A DNA stretch of 64,000 bases, from NCBI RefSeq assembly GCF_031453995.1, contig NZ_JAVDPZ010000001.1, positions 1 through 64,000 on the forward strand, read 5' to 3'. The DNA comes from Nitrobacter vulgaris. GTDB taxonomy: Bacteria; Pseudomonadota; Alphaproteobacteria; Rhizobiales; Xanthobacteraceae. How positions within the stretch are numbered: position 1 is the first letter of the stretch; every line of letters starts with the position of its first letter. The notes under the pieces were generated by a model. It ran no database searches, had not been told where the DNA came from, and saw only the letters and a list, made by a program, of their open reading frames with translations. The position numbers were made by a program, and so were the translations under genes. Shown here in pieces: positions 8,146-16,555 of the stretch.

Positions 8146-9672
8146 ATGAACACGCGCAAACGCCTTCAGGCCCTGCGACGAGAAGCCAGCCCAGTTGCTG
8201 TGGCGGCTCCCGAGGCGGTGGCCATGCCCGATCATCCGGCGTGTATGATCGGCGGCGGGCAGATGTGCGAGCATGCGCTGGTCGATCGCGATCTCAATCG
8301 CATGCTGTTCGATTACGAGCGAACCGTGCGCTCGCGTTTTACCCGCATCGTCGACGTGCTCAAACATATCTCGACATATCAGCACGACGGAAACTTCACC
8401 GAGCGCGCGCAGCAGCTTGCCCGCGAGCAACTCGGCTTCGATCTGCCGTCGCAGGTGCTCGAGGACGCCTGGGTGTGCGGGCTGGATTTGTCCGCACTGC
8501 ACTCGCGCTGCATATTCAGCGCTCTGAAGGCGAGTGTTGAAAATGCGTCGACCGAGCAGGCCGGTTGGCGCCAACGCTTGCCGCTCGATGAGAACTTCCT
8601 GCGTTCGTGCGGCTACCACACCGTGGACATCAGCCCTTGTTCCGACGGCAGGCTGCAGGGCGTCAGCCCCTATGTGCTGCGCATTTTGCCTGGGCCGAAT
8701 GTGCGGGTGAAGGCGTATGCCGGCGCACTGTTCGATGTCGACGTCGATGTATCAGACTGGGCGCAGCGCGAAGTCGAGCGGCTGTCGGGCGCTATGGTCG
8801 ATGGTGATCGCCTGAATTACCTCAAGATCGCCGTCTATCATTTCAGCAGTTCCTCGCCGGACGGCCAGGGTTGCGCTGCTCACGGCAGCAACGACCGTCA
8901 GGCCACCGAGGCGGCGCTGCACCGCCTGCAGAATGAGTTGCGGACGGCGATCGACCAGACTTTCGGTGCGGGCGCCGCTCCAGATGTGCTGCTTATCGGC
9001 GTTGACACGGATCTGGATGCGCTGCGCATCCATCTGCCCGACGGCTTCGGCGAGCTTAACGCGCACCGCTACTTCGAAACCGCGCAGGTCTACCGCGACA
9101 CCCTCGGGCTAGCGCCCGATGCCGCGCGGGCGCGTATCGCCGGGATCGTTGCCGATGCCGAGGGCATGGGTGGCTGGGGCCAGGGCAACGGCCGTATGCA
9201 CGATGGTATGCGCCGCCTGGTGCTGGCGCTGGCTGAGGCCAACCTGTCGCAGGTCGAGTACGTCATCAAGCACCACACCGGGCGCTACGCGACAATCGGT
9301 CACGACGAGGAATGCATTGTTGCCGGTGAAGCGCTGCGGCCGCTGCAATTGCGCAATCTGTTTTATTTCGCTCACCTCAATACAATCGAGGAAGGCGCGC
9401 CCGACATGGATGTCGGGATCAATATCTTCTCCAAGCTCAACGTCGCGCACGGCCTGCCCGTGCCGGTTCTGGTGCATTTCGAATACGACGTGCGGATTCC
9501 TCAGTCGCGCGAGCGGGCGATCGCGCGGGGTCGGCGGGTGCGAGACGCGATCGAGTCGCGTTACCCCGATCTGGCCGCCCGGGGTCTACTCAATTGCGCG
9601 ATTGCGGTGAGCGAACGTGACGGCGACGAGCGCTGCGCCTTCGTCGCCGACGACGCTGTCGATGATCATTGA
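8146..9672 (+). CDS. csoSCA: CsoSCA, carboxysomal carbonic anhydrase
   Basis: A 508-residue carbonic anhydrase of the divergent beta-related carboxysomal class, which turns bicarbonate into CO2 inside the shell. Zinc ligands are visible as Cys165 (in PCSDGR), His232 (in YHFSSSS) and Cys243 (in GCAAHGSN); the His-Cys spacing of 11 equals that in the characterised H. neapolitanus enzyme. Asp167 and Arg169 supply the catalytic dyad. The N-terminal helical domain and a C-terminal pseudo-duplicated catalytic domain account for the length. In H. neapolitanus the disordered N-terminus tethers the enzyme to RuBisCO. It starts 11 bases after csoS2 ends. Confidence 0.96.
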   Translation: MNTRKRLQALRREASPVAVAAPEAVAMPDHPACMIGGGQMCEHALVDRDLNRMLFDYERTVRSRFTRIVDVLKHISTYQHDGNFTERAQQLAREQLGFDLPSQVLEDAWVCGLDLSALHSRCIFSALKASVENASTEQAGWRQRLPLDENFLRSCGYHTVDISPCSDGRLQGVSPYVLRILPGPNVRVKAYAGALFDVDVDVSDWAQREVERLSGAMVDGDRLNYLKIAVYHFSSSSPDGQGCAAHGSNDRQATEAALHRLQNELRTAIDQTFGAGAAPDVLLIGVDTDLDALRIHLPDGFGELNAHRYFETAQVYRDTLGLAPDAARARIAGIVADAEGMGGWGQGNGRMHDGMRRLVLALAEANLSQVEYVIKHHTGRYATIGHDEECIVAGEALRPLQLRNLFYFAHLNTIEEGAPDMDVGINIFSKLNVAHGLPVPVLVHFEYDVRIPQSRERAIARGRRVRDAIESRYPDLAARGLLNCAIAVSERDGDERCAFVADDAVDDH

Positions 9673-9685
9673 GGACGTATGAGCC

Positions 9686-9943
9686 ATGAAGATCATGCGT
9701 GTAAGTACCACCCTCGTGTCGACCAATCGCATCCATGCCATGGGTCATCGTCCACTGCTTGTCGTGCAGGAAACCCCGAATGGACCGCGCAGCGTCGCGG
9801 TCGATGCCGTCGGCTGCATCCCGGGCGACTGGGTGATTTGTGTCGGGTCCTCCGCGGCGCGCGATGCGGCAGGGGCCAGGGATTATCCATCCGATCTGAC
9901 CATCGTCGGTATCATCGACCATTGGAATCCGGAGGTGGCGTGA
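9686..9943 (+). CDS. csoS4A: CsoS4A, pentameric carboxysome vertex protein
   Basis: An 85-residue protein of the EutN/CcmL family that forms pentamers closing the shell vertices. It shows the family pattern: an MKIMRVSTTLVSTNR first strand, a RPLLVVQE strand, an AVDAVGCIPGDWVI turn with the GxGxxV-like loop, and a DLTIVGIID terminal strand. It follows csoSCA by 13 bases and overlaps csoS4B by one base (TGATG). An in-frame ATG at 9695 is an alternative start. Confidence 0.94.
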   Translation: MKIMRVSTTLVSTNRIHAMGHRPLLVVQETPNGPRSVAVDAVGCIPGDWVICVGSSAARDAAGARDYPSDLTIVGIIDHWNPEVA

Positions 9944-10191
9944 TGGAAGTCTGGCGCGTGGTCGATGAATTGGTCTGCACCCGGCGTGTGCCAGAGATGA
10001 ACTCGGCTTCGCTTCGGATTCTGAGGGGCCAGAAGGGAGAACTATCGGTGGCGACCGACCCGGTCGGAACGCCGCCTGGCAAGTGGGTATTCACTGCTGC
10101 CGGCACAGCCGCACGTATGGCCATGCCTGATCGAACAGTGGCCACCGACCTGACTATCTGCGGCATCATTGATGGCTGGGAGGAGGAGTGA
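9943..10191 (+). CDS. csoS4B: CsoS4B, pentameric carboxysome vertex protein
   Basis: An 82-residue paralogue of CsoS4A with the same EutN/CcmL fold: MEVWRVVDELVCTRR, then a DPVGTPPGKWVF turn, and a DLTICGIID final strand. The ATG shares its first base with the TGA of csoS4A, so coupled translation is likely. About 98 bases without a gene follow before the first csoS1 gene. The paired A and B forms are standard in alpha-carboxysome operons. Confidence 0.93.
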   Translation: MEVWRVVDELVCTRRVPEMNSASLRILRGQKGELSVATDPVGTPPGKWVFTAAGTAARMAMPDRTVATDLTICGIIDGWEEE

Positions 10192-10289
10192 TGACGCGGT
10201 GAGCAAAGCAAAACGGCGCACGCGGAGCGGGCGCCAGGGTGCAGTGACTGGCTTGTGATTCTTTTATTTCGACAACAAGGAGTGAACAG

Positions 10290-10586
10290 ATGGCTGAATC
10301 GATGGGTATTGCGCTGGGCATGATTGAAACTCGCGGACTGGTTCCCGCGATCGAGGCGGCGGACGCGATGACCAAGGCTGCCGAGGTGCGCTTGATCTCG
10401 CGTCAGTTCGTCGGGGGCGGCTACGTCACCGTGCTGGTGCGTGGCGAAACCGGTGCGGTCAACGCGGCGGTGCGTGCCGGGGCTGACGCCTGCGAGCGCG
10501 TAGGCGATGGCTTGGTGGCCGCGCACATCATTGCCCGCGTGCACAGCGAGGTCGAAGGCATTCTGCCGAAATCGCCGAGCGCTTAA
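10290..10586 (+). CDS. csoS1A: CsoS1 hexameric shell protein (CsoS1A/C type)
   Basis: A 98-residue single-BMC-domain protein, the exact usual length of CsoS1A/C, and the main facet hexamer. It carries the ALGMIETRGLVPAIEAAD start, the GGGYVTVLVRGETGAV strand pair around the pore, and the VGDGLVAAHIIARVH helix. An AAGGAG ribosome binding site precedes the ATG. Its last codons form the 5' arm of a terminator-like hairpin. The second half is almost identical at the DNA level to the next gene. Confidence 0.96.
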   Translation: MAESMGIALGMIETRGLVPAIEAADAMTKAAEVRLISRQFVGGGYVTVLVRGETGAVNAAVRAGADACERVGDGLVAAHIIARVHSEVEGILPKSPSA

Positions 10587-10599
10587 GCTCGGCTTTTTC
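10574..10599 (+). terminator. Terminator-like hairpin between the csoS1 paralogues
   Basis: GCCGAGC (10574-10580) pairs with GCTCGGC (10587-10593) around a 6-base loop and is followed by TTTTTCT. The 5' arm and the stop codon lie within the end of the first csoS1 gene. It has the form of an intrinsic terminator, but the operon clearly continues, so partial termination or 3'-end formation is the likely role. Confidence 0.65.
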
Positions 10600-10627
10600 T
10601 CCTGCTGGTAATTGGAAGGACAACGAC

Positions 10628-10978
10628 ATGGCAACACACGTGAACGGCATTGCCCTGGGCATGATTGAAACCCGCGGGCTGGTGCCCGCGATCGAGGCGG
10701 CCGACGCGATGACCAAGGCCTCCGAAGTGCGGCTGATCGGCCGGCAATTTGTGGGCGGCGGCTACGTCACCGTGCTGGTGCGCGGCGAAACCGGTGCGGT
10801 CAACGCGGCGGTGCGTGCCGGGGCTGACGCCTGCGAGCGCGTGGGCGATGGCTTGGTGGCCGCGCACATCATCGCGCGAGTGCATAACGAGGTCGAGGGT
10901 ATCTTGCCGACCCAACCCGAGGTCAACGGCGGCAGCCGTGGCGGTCGCGACGCCGAACTCACGTCCACCCGCAGCTGA
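10628..10978 (+). CDS. csoS1B: CsoS1 hexameric shell protein (CsoS1B type, extended C-terminus)
   Basis: A 116-residue BMC-domain protein whose first 95 or so residues match the upstream CsoS1 nearly residue for residue, followed by a polar tail rich in Gly, Arg and Ser. The C-terminal extension is what distinguishes CsoS1B in characterised operons, so the B designation is by length. It forms shell facet hexamers together with the other paralogue. Only two csoS1 genes are visible, whereas H. neapolitanus has three. A GGAAGGA ribosome binding site is present. Confidence 0.92.
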   Translation: MATHVNGIALGMIETRGLVPAIEAADAMTKASEVRLIGRQFVGGGYVTVLVRGETGAVNAAVRAGADACERVGDGLVAAHIIARVHNEVEGILPTQPEVNGGSRGGRDAELTSTRS

Positions 10979-10996
10979 TCCTGCGCGGAGGACGTC

Positions 10997-11387
10997 GTGG
11001 CGGTCGATCGGCGAACCCTGGCTGGCTCGCACGCGCGCTCAATCAAGAGTTGGCGGCGTGCAGCAAGTATCTCGTCCAAGCGTGCTCGCACGCTCCTCGG
11101 GAGATGCCGAAAATTTGGCACGCAAGCGGCGCGCCGAGCCGGAGCGACCGGGTCATGCCGAGCGTTTGATGGCGCGGCAGATCCTGTTGGGTATGACACC
11201 TTGCGGCGGGCAGTTGCCCGCGGCGCGGCTGGGTCGGACAACGGTTCGGGTCGGGTCTCTGCAGTTGTCGACGCGTTGACGTACGCGCCGTCGGCTGCGC
11301 GGTAACGACACCGCCTCGCTATTCGAAGCCTTGCTACAGGAGGCGCTAGCGCATCTCGATCACGTAACCCAGATCGAACCGGGGTAG
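10997..11387 (+). pseudogene. Decayed bacterioferritin-like gene of the carboxysome operon
   Basis: No single frame is open, but fragments of a bacterioferritin-like protein appear in order across three frames. A GTG with a GGAGG ribosome binding site at 10997 starts MAVDRRTL. A second frame gives ARALNQELAACSKYLVQA (about 11029-11082). A third gives HAERLMARQILLGMTP (about 11152-11199). A short VVDALTY (about 11265-11285) follows, and finally NDTASLFEALLQEALAHLDH (about 11304-11363), ending at TAG 11385-11387. Order and content match the ferritin-like gene that follows csoS1 genes in other alpha-carboxysome operons. At least four frame changes are needed, so it is a pseudogene unless the sequence has clustered errors. 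Confidence 0.78.
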
Positions 11388-11394
11388 GACGCCC

Positions 11395-11661
11395 ATGACT
11401 GATGATTTCCAAGGTTGGGAGCGCCGCGACAAGCCGCCGACGTTGTTTCGTCGCTTTGCGTTTGCGCAATATGCGCAGACCCGCGCCTTCCTCGACGCGC
11501 TTTCGGCGCTGTCCGAGGAGATTCAGCGCCATCCGCAGAACATCAACTTCGGCACCACCTACGTCAATATTACGATCGGGGCGGCCGACGGCGCCGCATT
11601 GAGCGCCGAGGACGAACAGTTCGCCGGGCGTATCGCTGCTCTGGCCGAGCGCGGGGAGTGA
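11395..11661 (+). CDS. acRAF: acRAF, pterin-dehydratase-like RuBisCO assembly factor
   Basis: An 88-residue protein of the pterin-4a-carbinolamine dehydratase fold found in alpha-carboxysome operons, where it acts as a RuBisCO assembly chaperone rather than an enzyme. The visible pattern is GWERRDKPPTLFRRFAF, a long helix with LDALSALSEEIQRHPQNINF, then the strand GTTYVNITIG and a final acidic helix. It begins only 8 bases after the end of the degraded bfr fragment and ends 3 bases before mcdA. The family assignment is firm; the chaperone role is from characterised relatives. Confidence 0.85.
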   Translation: MTDDFQGWERRDKPPTLFRRFAFAQYAQTRAFLDALSALSEEIQRHPQNINFGTTYVNITIGAADGAALSAEDEQFAGRIAALAERGE

Positions 11662-11664
11662 GCG

Positions 11665-12300
11665 ATGGGCGGGCCACTGGTCATCGCGGTGATCAACCAG
11701 AAAGGCGGCGCCGGCAAGACCACCGTGGCCATGCATCTCGGCGCGGGGCTGGCGCGGCGTGCATCGGCGGTTGTGGTGGATCTGGATCCGCAGGGCTCGG
11801 CCACGCAATGGGCCGCGGCAGGCACGCAATCCTTTCCGGCCACGGTCAAGCACTTGCGCGTGGGCGTAGGCGCGGTCGATCTGCGGCGGGACTTTCGCGC
11901 CTATCCGTTCGTCGTGTTGGACTGCCCGCCGGCGGTCGAGAGCCGTGCGGCGGCGCTGGCGCTGCAAAGCTGCGACGTGGCTGTCATTCCGGTGCTGCCT
12001 TCGCCGATGGATCTGTGGGCCAGCCTGCGGCTACCGCAGGACATCGATGAGGCTCGGCGACTCAACCCGGGACTCCGGGCCTACCTGCTGCCGAACCAGA
12101 TCGAGGCGCGCAGCGCGCTATCGGCGGCGATGCAGGAGGCGCTGGCCGAGTTCGGCCTGCCGGTGATGCGTACCCCGGTGCGCCGCCGCGGCATCTACAA
12201 GACCGCTGCGCTTGAGGGCGTATCGGCATACCAACTAGGGGCGCGCGGCCAAAGTGCGGTCGCGGAAATCGAAGGCCTCATAGAGGAGATTCTTGCATGA
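11665..12300 (+). CDS. mcdA: McdA, ParA-family carboxysome-positioning ATPase
   Basis: A 211-residue ParA/MinD-family ATPase with the deviant Walker A box KGGAGKT at residues 13-19, a VVDLDPQGSATQW motif, and the VLDCPPAVE switch. In alpha-carboxysome operons this protein binds the nucleoid with ATP and, together with McdB, spaces carboxysomes along the cell and prevents their aggregation. The stop overlaps the start of the next small gene (ATGA), which is the expected partner position. It is shorter than chromosomal ParA because it lacks an N-terminal DNA-binding domain. Confidence 0.9.
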   Translation: MGGPLVIAVINQKGGAGKTTVAMHLGAGLARRASAVVVDLDPQGSATQWAAAGTQSFPATVKHLRVGVGAVDLRRDFRAYPFVVLDCPPAVESRAAALALQSCDVAVIPVLPSPMDLWASLRLPQDIDEARRLNPGLRAYLLPNQIEARSALSAAMQEALAEFGLPVMRTPVRRRGIYKTAALEGVSAYQLGARGQSAVAEIEGLIEEILA

Positions 12301-12512
12301 CCAGCATCAAAGACAAGCTCGCCAGCAGCGTCCGTCAGGCCAAGACTGGCGCGGAGCCTATCCCTGAAGAAAAGACCGAGACCCGCAAGACGGCGCGCTC
12401 GGCTTCGACCCCTGCAAAGACGGCCGCCAAGCGCGCCCCGACAGAATCACTGGCGGCCGAGCCGCCGGATAGTAAGCAGGAATTATTCCCCGACCGCATT
12501 TGGCCGGATTGA
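12297..12512 (+). CDS. mcdB: McdB-like carboxysome-positioning adaptor
   Basis: A 71-residue, lysine- and alanine-rich, apparently disordered protein with no recognisable domain. It starts inside the mcdA stop. It ends with FPDRIWPD; a tryptophan at the extreme C-terminus is the feature shared by alpha-McdB proteins, which otherwise vary greatly. From gene order and that Trp I infer it stimulates McdA and links it to carboxysomes. It is at the short end for such proteins, so function rests on context. Confidence 0.68.
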   Translation: MTSIKDKLASSVRQAKTGAEPIPEEKTETRKTARSASTPAKTAAKRAPTESLAAEPPDSKQELFPDRIWPD

Positions 12513-12531
12513 GATTTCCAGGAACCCGATC

Positions 12532-13458
12532 ATGCGTGACGATCCCACCAGGCGCGGCTACCTTCCGCGACGAAACCCAGCCTTCCACGTGCCCGCGGAT
12601 TCCCCTGCGCCGAGCGGCGCGGCCCCTCGCGCCGTGACGGATGCGGCGGCCGGCGCCGCGGCCGGGCTCGACGCCTACCGCGTCGCCAAGGAGCCTTACT
12701 ACCGCGCGGTAGCCGATGAAATCGAGCTTTATGAAGCCGCCTATTCGGTCCGTATGCCGATGATGCTGAAGGGCCCGACAGGCTGCGGCAAAACGCGCTT
12801 CGTTGAATACATGGCGTGGAAGCTCGGCAAGCCGCTGGTCACCGTGGCGTGCAACGAAGACATGACCGCCAGCGACCTTGTCGGCCGCTTTTTGCTCGAT
12901 GCCAACGGCACCCGCTGGCAGGATGGACCTTTGACCATGGCGGCCCGTTTCGGCGGAATCTGCTATCTCGACGAAGTGGTCGAGGCGCGTCAGGACACCA
13001 CGGTTGTGATCCACTCTCTGACCGATGCGCGGCGCATTCTGCCGCTCGAGAAAAAGGGCGAGATCGTCGAAGCGCATCCGGATTTCCAGGTCGTCATCTC
13101 TTACAACCCCGGCTATCAGTCGCTCATGAAGGATCTGAAGCAGTCGACCAAGCAGCGGTTCGGTGCGCTGGACTTCAGCTACCCTGAGCACGAGGTCGAG
13201 GCCGAGATCGTCGTGCACGAGAGCGGCGTCGAGTTGGAAGCGGCAAAAAAGCTGGTCCACATCGCCGAACATGCGCGCAACCTCAAAGGCCATGGGCTGG
13301 ACGAGGGCATCTCGACTCGCATGCTGATCTACGCGGGCTCGCTGATTTCCCGCGGCGTCGCGCCGCTGGCTGCCTGCCGCGTGGCTTTGGTGCGCCCCAT
13401 CACCGACGATCCCGATATGCGCAACGCGCTCGATTCCGCGGTGACGACATACTTCTGA
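12532..13458 (+). CDS. cbbQ: CbbQ, MoxR-type AAA+ RuBisCO activase subunit
   Basis: A 308-residue MoxR-family AAA+ ATPase. After a proline- and alanine-rich N-terminal extension of about 45 residues come Walker A GPTGCGKT at 81-88 and Walker B GICYLDEV with Asp147 and Glu148. A CbbQ_C region follows. CbbQ hexamers pair with CbbO to remove inhibitory sugar phosphates from RuBisCO, and the carboxysomal version associates with the shell. cbbO follows 90 bases downstream. The upstream mcdB is 19 bases away, so the gene is within the same operon. Confidence 0.93.
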   Translation: MRDDPTRRGYLPRRNPAFHVPADSPAPSGAAPRAVTDAAAGAAAGLDAYRVAKEPYYRAVADEIELYEAAYSVRMPMMLKGPTGCGKTRFVEYMAWKLGKPLVTVACNEDMTASDLVGRFLLDANGTRWQDGPLTMAARFGGICYLDEVVEARQDTTVVIHSLTDARRILPLEKKGEIVEAHPDFQVVISYNPGYQSLMKDLKQSTKQRFGALDFSYPEHEVEAEIVVHESGVELEAAKKLVHIAEHARNLKGHGLDEGISTRMLIYAGSLISRGVAPLAACRVALVRPITDDPDMRNALDSAVTTYF

Positions 13459-13548
13459 GCGTCTCCGACGGCTTGCGGGCGCGAGGTGAGAAAGGAAACG
13501 AGAGGTCGGCCGGGCTAGAATTACAAGGGCAGTCCGAACTTACATATC

Positions 13549-15909
13549 ATGGCCATCCACCTAGACGAATTCCAGGAGCTTCTCGACGAACTGCCCGGCC
13601 GTGCGCAGGAGTTGTTGCGCGCCTCCTGGAACGAGGCTGCGCGCACCATCAGCCCGCGCGGACTGAATAATTATCTCAAAGGCGCAGTGGCGCTGCATGA
13701 GCTTGGTCGCGGCGAAGACCTGGTGGTGAGTTTCATCCAGTCCATGCCGGAGGTCGGGCGTGCCATCGGCGAGGAGGTGCTGCCCGATCTGGTCAACTTC
13801 CTGCTGAGCATGGCATCCAAAACCTCGGGGCAGGTACTGGCGCTGATCGCCAGCACCGCGCCGCTCGCAGCGCACAGAGTGGGCGATGCCGAACTGTTTC
13901 GCCAATACCTCAATGTGCTCGAGATCGTGCTGGCCCAGGCTCCGCGCGGCTTGCGGCCGATGCTGGAAAATCTCGACCGCCTGCTCAGCCAGCTCACGCT
14001 GGGTGGCTTGCGCCGCTGGGTGCAATGGGGAGCGCAGGCGTACAAGGCGGATTTCGAAGGGCAGGCGACGTATTTCGGACTGCAGAGCGCCGATGCGATG
14101 GCCGTGCTGCAGCAAGAGCGCAAAGGCACGCTGTTCGTCGACATTCAGCGGCGGCTCAACATCTACATGCGTGCGATCTGGGGTCGCGATTTTTTTCTGC
14201 GTCCAACCGCCGGTGATTACGAGAGTCGCGAAGGGCTCAAGCCGTATATCGAGCATTATGTAATCCACATCGCAGACGCCTATGACGACTATAAACCCGA
14301 GGGCGATGCGACCGCGCCCGAACGGATCGTCAGTGCGCTTGAGGTCTACCGCGCCGCCATCAACCATTGCGCTGCGCATCTTGTATTCACCCAGACGCCG
14401 CTTTCGATGCAGCAACTGTTGCCGGTGCAGATGGCGCTGATCGAGCTGTTCGAGGATGCGCGCGTGGAGGAGTTGGCGATTCGCAAATTCCCCGGGATGC
14501 GCCAAGCCTGGTTAGCGCTGCATCCGGTGTTTGACTATTCGGCCCAGCCGCAGACCGTGGGGGAGCTGCTTGATCGTCTCGCCCGCGCCTTGCTCGATCT
14601 CGACGCGACCGACCCTCATCCGTTTGTGCAGCAGGGCGTGGCCGCGTTTCGTGCCCAGTCTGATCTGGACAGCAATCAGGTGAGCTGGAATTTGGGCGTG
14701 GATTTATCGCACCGCCTGTTCGAACTCGACCTGCCTACCTACAACAAGCTTACGGATGCGCTCAGCGCCATCTACCGTGATGACAATCGCGCCGTCTGGT
14801 TTCTGGAGGAGTACGACGAGGCGCAGGTGATGGCGGCCACCTGGGAGACCCGCCAGCAGGTGCGCAAAAAAGTCAACGTGATGGAAATGGTCAACGAGGT
14901 GGACGTTGAGTTCGCCGGCGACGATGCGCAGGAGGTTTGGGAGCTTCCGACCGAGTTCTATCTCGACCAGGAGAACGTCAGCATCAACTCGCTGGAAGGC
15001 CGTCCGCCGGTCTCTGAGCCTTTCCACTATCCCGAGTGGGACTATCAGATCCAGCTCGAGCGTCCAAACTGGGTGACGTTGCTTGAGTACCACCCGGTGA
15101 TGGGCGAACTGGAGGTGATCGAGGGTATCATCCTGGAGCACAAGCCGGTGATCTCGCGTCTCAAGTTCCTGATCGAGTCGATGGTGCCGCAAGGTATGCA
15201 GCGCATTCGTCACGTGGAGGACGGTGACGAGATCGACATCAACGCCGCGGTGCGCGCGATGATCGATATTCGCATCGGCCAGCAGCACGATCCGCGTATC
15301 ATGATGCGCTACAAGCGAGCGCTGCGCGATCTGGCGGTGCTGGTGCTGCTGGACATGTCCGAGTCGTCAAACGAAAAGGTGCGCGGCCACGACTACACGG
15401 TGATGGACCTTACGCGCGCCGCCACGGTATTGCTGGCAGGTGCGCTGGATCGTATCGGTGACCCGTTTGCCATCCATGGGTTTTGCTCTGACGGCCGGCA
15501 CGATGTGCATTACCACCGCTTCAAGGATTTCGACCAGCCGTATGATGATGTAGTCAAGGCGCGGTTGGCGGGGATGAAAGGACGGCTCTCCACTCGCATG
15601 GGAGCAGCGTTGCGTCATGCCGCCCACTACCTGGCGCTGCAGCCCAGAAGCAAACGTGTCATATTCGTCGTCACCGACGGCGAGCCGGCCGACAACGACG
15701 TCACCGATCCGAAATACCTGCGCCACGATGCCAAGGCCGCAGTGGAAGAACTCAGCCGTCAAGGTATCACGGTCTATGGTCTGTCGCTCGATCCGCATGC
15801 CGACCAATACGTGTCGCGCATTTTTGGCATAAAGAACTTCACCGTTATCGATAAGGCTGAGCGCCTGCCGGAAAAACTGCCGATGCTCTACATGAGCCTG
15901 ACGCGGTGA
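13549..15909 (+). CDS. cbbO: CbbO, von Willebrand A domain adaptor of RuBisCO activase
   Basis: A 786-residue protein with a long helical N-terminal region and a C-terminal von Willebrand factor A domain. The metal-ion-dependent adhesion site starts at LLDMSES (about residue 600), giving the DxSxS pattern, and a VTDGEPAD segment follows. CbbO bridges the CbbQ hexamer to inhibited RuBisCO through the VWA domain. The length matches carboxysomal CbbO proteins. The start at 13549 gives a plausible MAIHLDEFQELL N-terminus. No damage is visible in the reading frame. Confidence 0.93.
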   Translation: MAIHLDEFQELLDELPGRAQELLRASWNEAARTISPRGLNNYLKGAVALHELGRGEDLVVSFIQSMPEVGRAIGEEVLPDLVNFLLSMASKTSGQVLALIASTAPLAAHRVGDAELFRQYLNVLEIVLAQAPRGLRPMLENLDRLLSQLTLGGLRRWVQWGAQAYKADFEGQATYFGLQSADAMAVLQQERKGTLFVDIQRRLNIYMRAIWGRDFFLRPTAGDYESREGLKPYIEHYVIHIADAYDDYKPEGDATAPERIVSALEVYRAAINHCAAHLVFTQTPLSMQQLLPVQMALIELFEDARVEELAIRKFPGMRQAWLALHPVFDYSAQPQTVGELLDRLARALLDLDATDPHPFVQQGVAAFRAQSDLDSNQVSWNLGVDLSHRLFELDLPTYNKLTDALSAIYRDDNRAVWFLEEYDEAQVMAATWETRQQVRKKVNVMEMVNEVDVEFAGDDAQEVWELPTEFYLDQENVSINSLEGRPPVSEPFHYPEWDYQIQLERPNWVTLLEYHPVMGELEVIEGIILEHKPVISRLKFLIESMVPQGMQRIRHVEDGDEIDINAAVRAMIDIRIGQQHDPRIMMRYKRALRDLAVLVLLDMSESSNEKVRGHDYTVMDLTRAATVLLAGALDRIGDPFAIHGFCSDGRHDVHYHRFKDFDQPYDDVVKARLAGMKGRLSTRMGAALRHAAHYLALQPRSKRVIFVVTDGEPADNDVTDPKYLRHDAKAAVEELSRQGITVYGLSLDPHADQYVSRIFGIKNFTVIDKAERLPEKLPMLYMSLTR

Positions 15910-15922
15910 GGGTGGGCTGAGG

Positions 15923-16555
15923 ATGAAGATCACCCTGCGAACCTACGTGTTCATGGACGCGCTGCAACCGCAGCTGGCGTCCTATATCGCGACGTCCTCG
16001 CAAGGTTTTCTACCGGTGCCTGGCGATGCCTGCATGTGGATCGAGGTCGCCCCCGGCATGGCGGTGCACAATCTTTCGGATATCGCGCTGAAAAAAACCA
16101 ACGTGCGCATGGGCGAGCAGGTCGTCGAGCGCGCTTTCGGTTCGATGGAGCTCCACTTCCGCAATCAGAGCGAAGTGCTCGCCGCGGGCGAGTTGATCTT
16201 ACGGCAGCTCAACACCACGATGGATTCTCGACTGCGCTGCAAGATAGCGTGGAACGAGATCATCCGCGCCATCACGCCCGACCACGCCACGCTGATCAAC
16301 CGCCAATTGCGCAAGGGCTCGATGATCCTGCCCGGCAAGAGCATGTTCATCCTGGAGGTCGAGCCGGCGGGCTATATCATGTATGCCGCCAATGAGGCCG
16401 AGAAGGCCGCGCACATCACCTTGGTAGATGTCAAAGCCTTCGGTTCTTTCGGCCGGTTGACCATGATGGGCAACGAGGCCGAGGCCGAGGAAGCACAGCG
16501 CGCCGCAGTGGCCGCAATCGAGCGCTTGAACCAGCGCGCCGTAGCGCACGCGTGA
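15923..16555 (+). CDS. csoS1D: CsoS1D-like tandem-BMC pseudohexameric shell protein
   Basis: A 210-residue protein that I read as two BMC domains. The first covers residues about 20-105 (CMWIEVAPGMAVHNLSDIAL...). The second covers about 125-205 (SMFILEVEPAGYIMYAANEAEKA...). Tandem-BMC trimers such as CsoS1D stack and open or close a large central pore. The gating Glu-Arg pair described for CsoS1D appears here as Glu69-Arg70 in VVERAFGSMEL. Its place just after cbbO in the carboxysome operon supports the call. It overlaps the protease gene that follows by 4 bases, or leaves 5 bases if the later ATG is used. Confidence 0.85.
   Translation: MKITLRTYVFMDALQPQLASYIATSSQGFLPVPGDACMWIEVAPGMAVHNLSDIALKKTNVRMGEQVVERAFGSMELHFRNQSEVLAAGELILRQLNTTMDSRLRCKIAWNEIIRAITPDHATLINRQLRKGSMILPGKSMFILEVEPAGYIMYAANEAEKAAHITLVDVKAFGSFGRLTMMGNEAEAEEAQRAAVAAIERLNQRAVAHA

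Noticed and set aside
10192..10289. Possible hairpin terminator between csoS4B and csoS1A
   Set aside because: Only a 5-base GC stem with a long loop and no T-run could be drawn.
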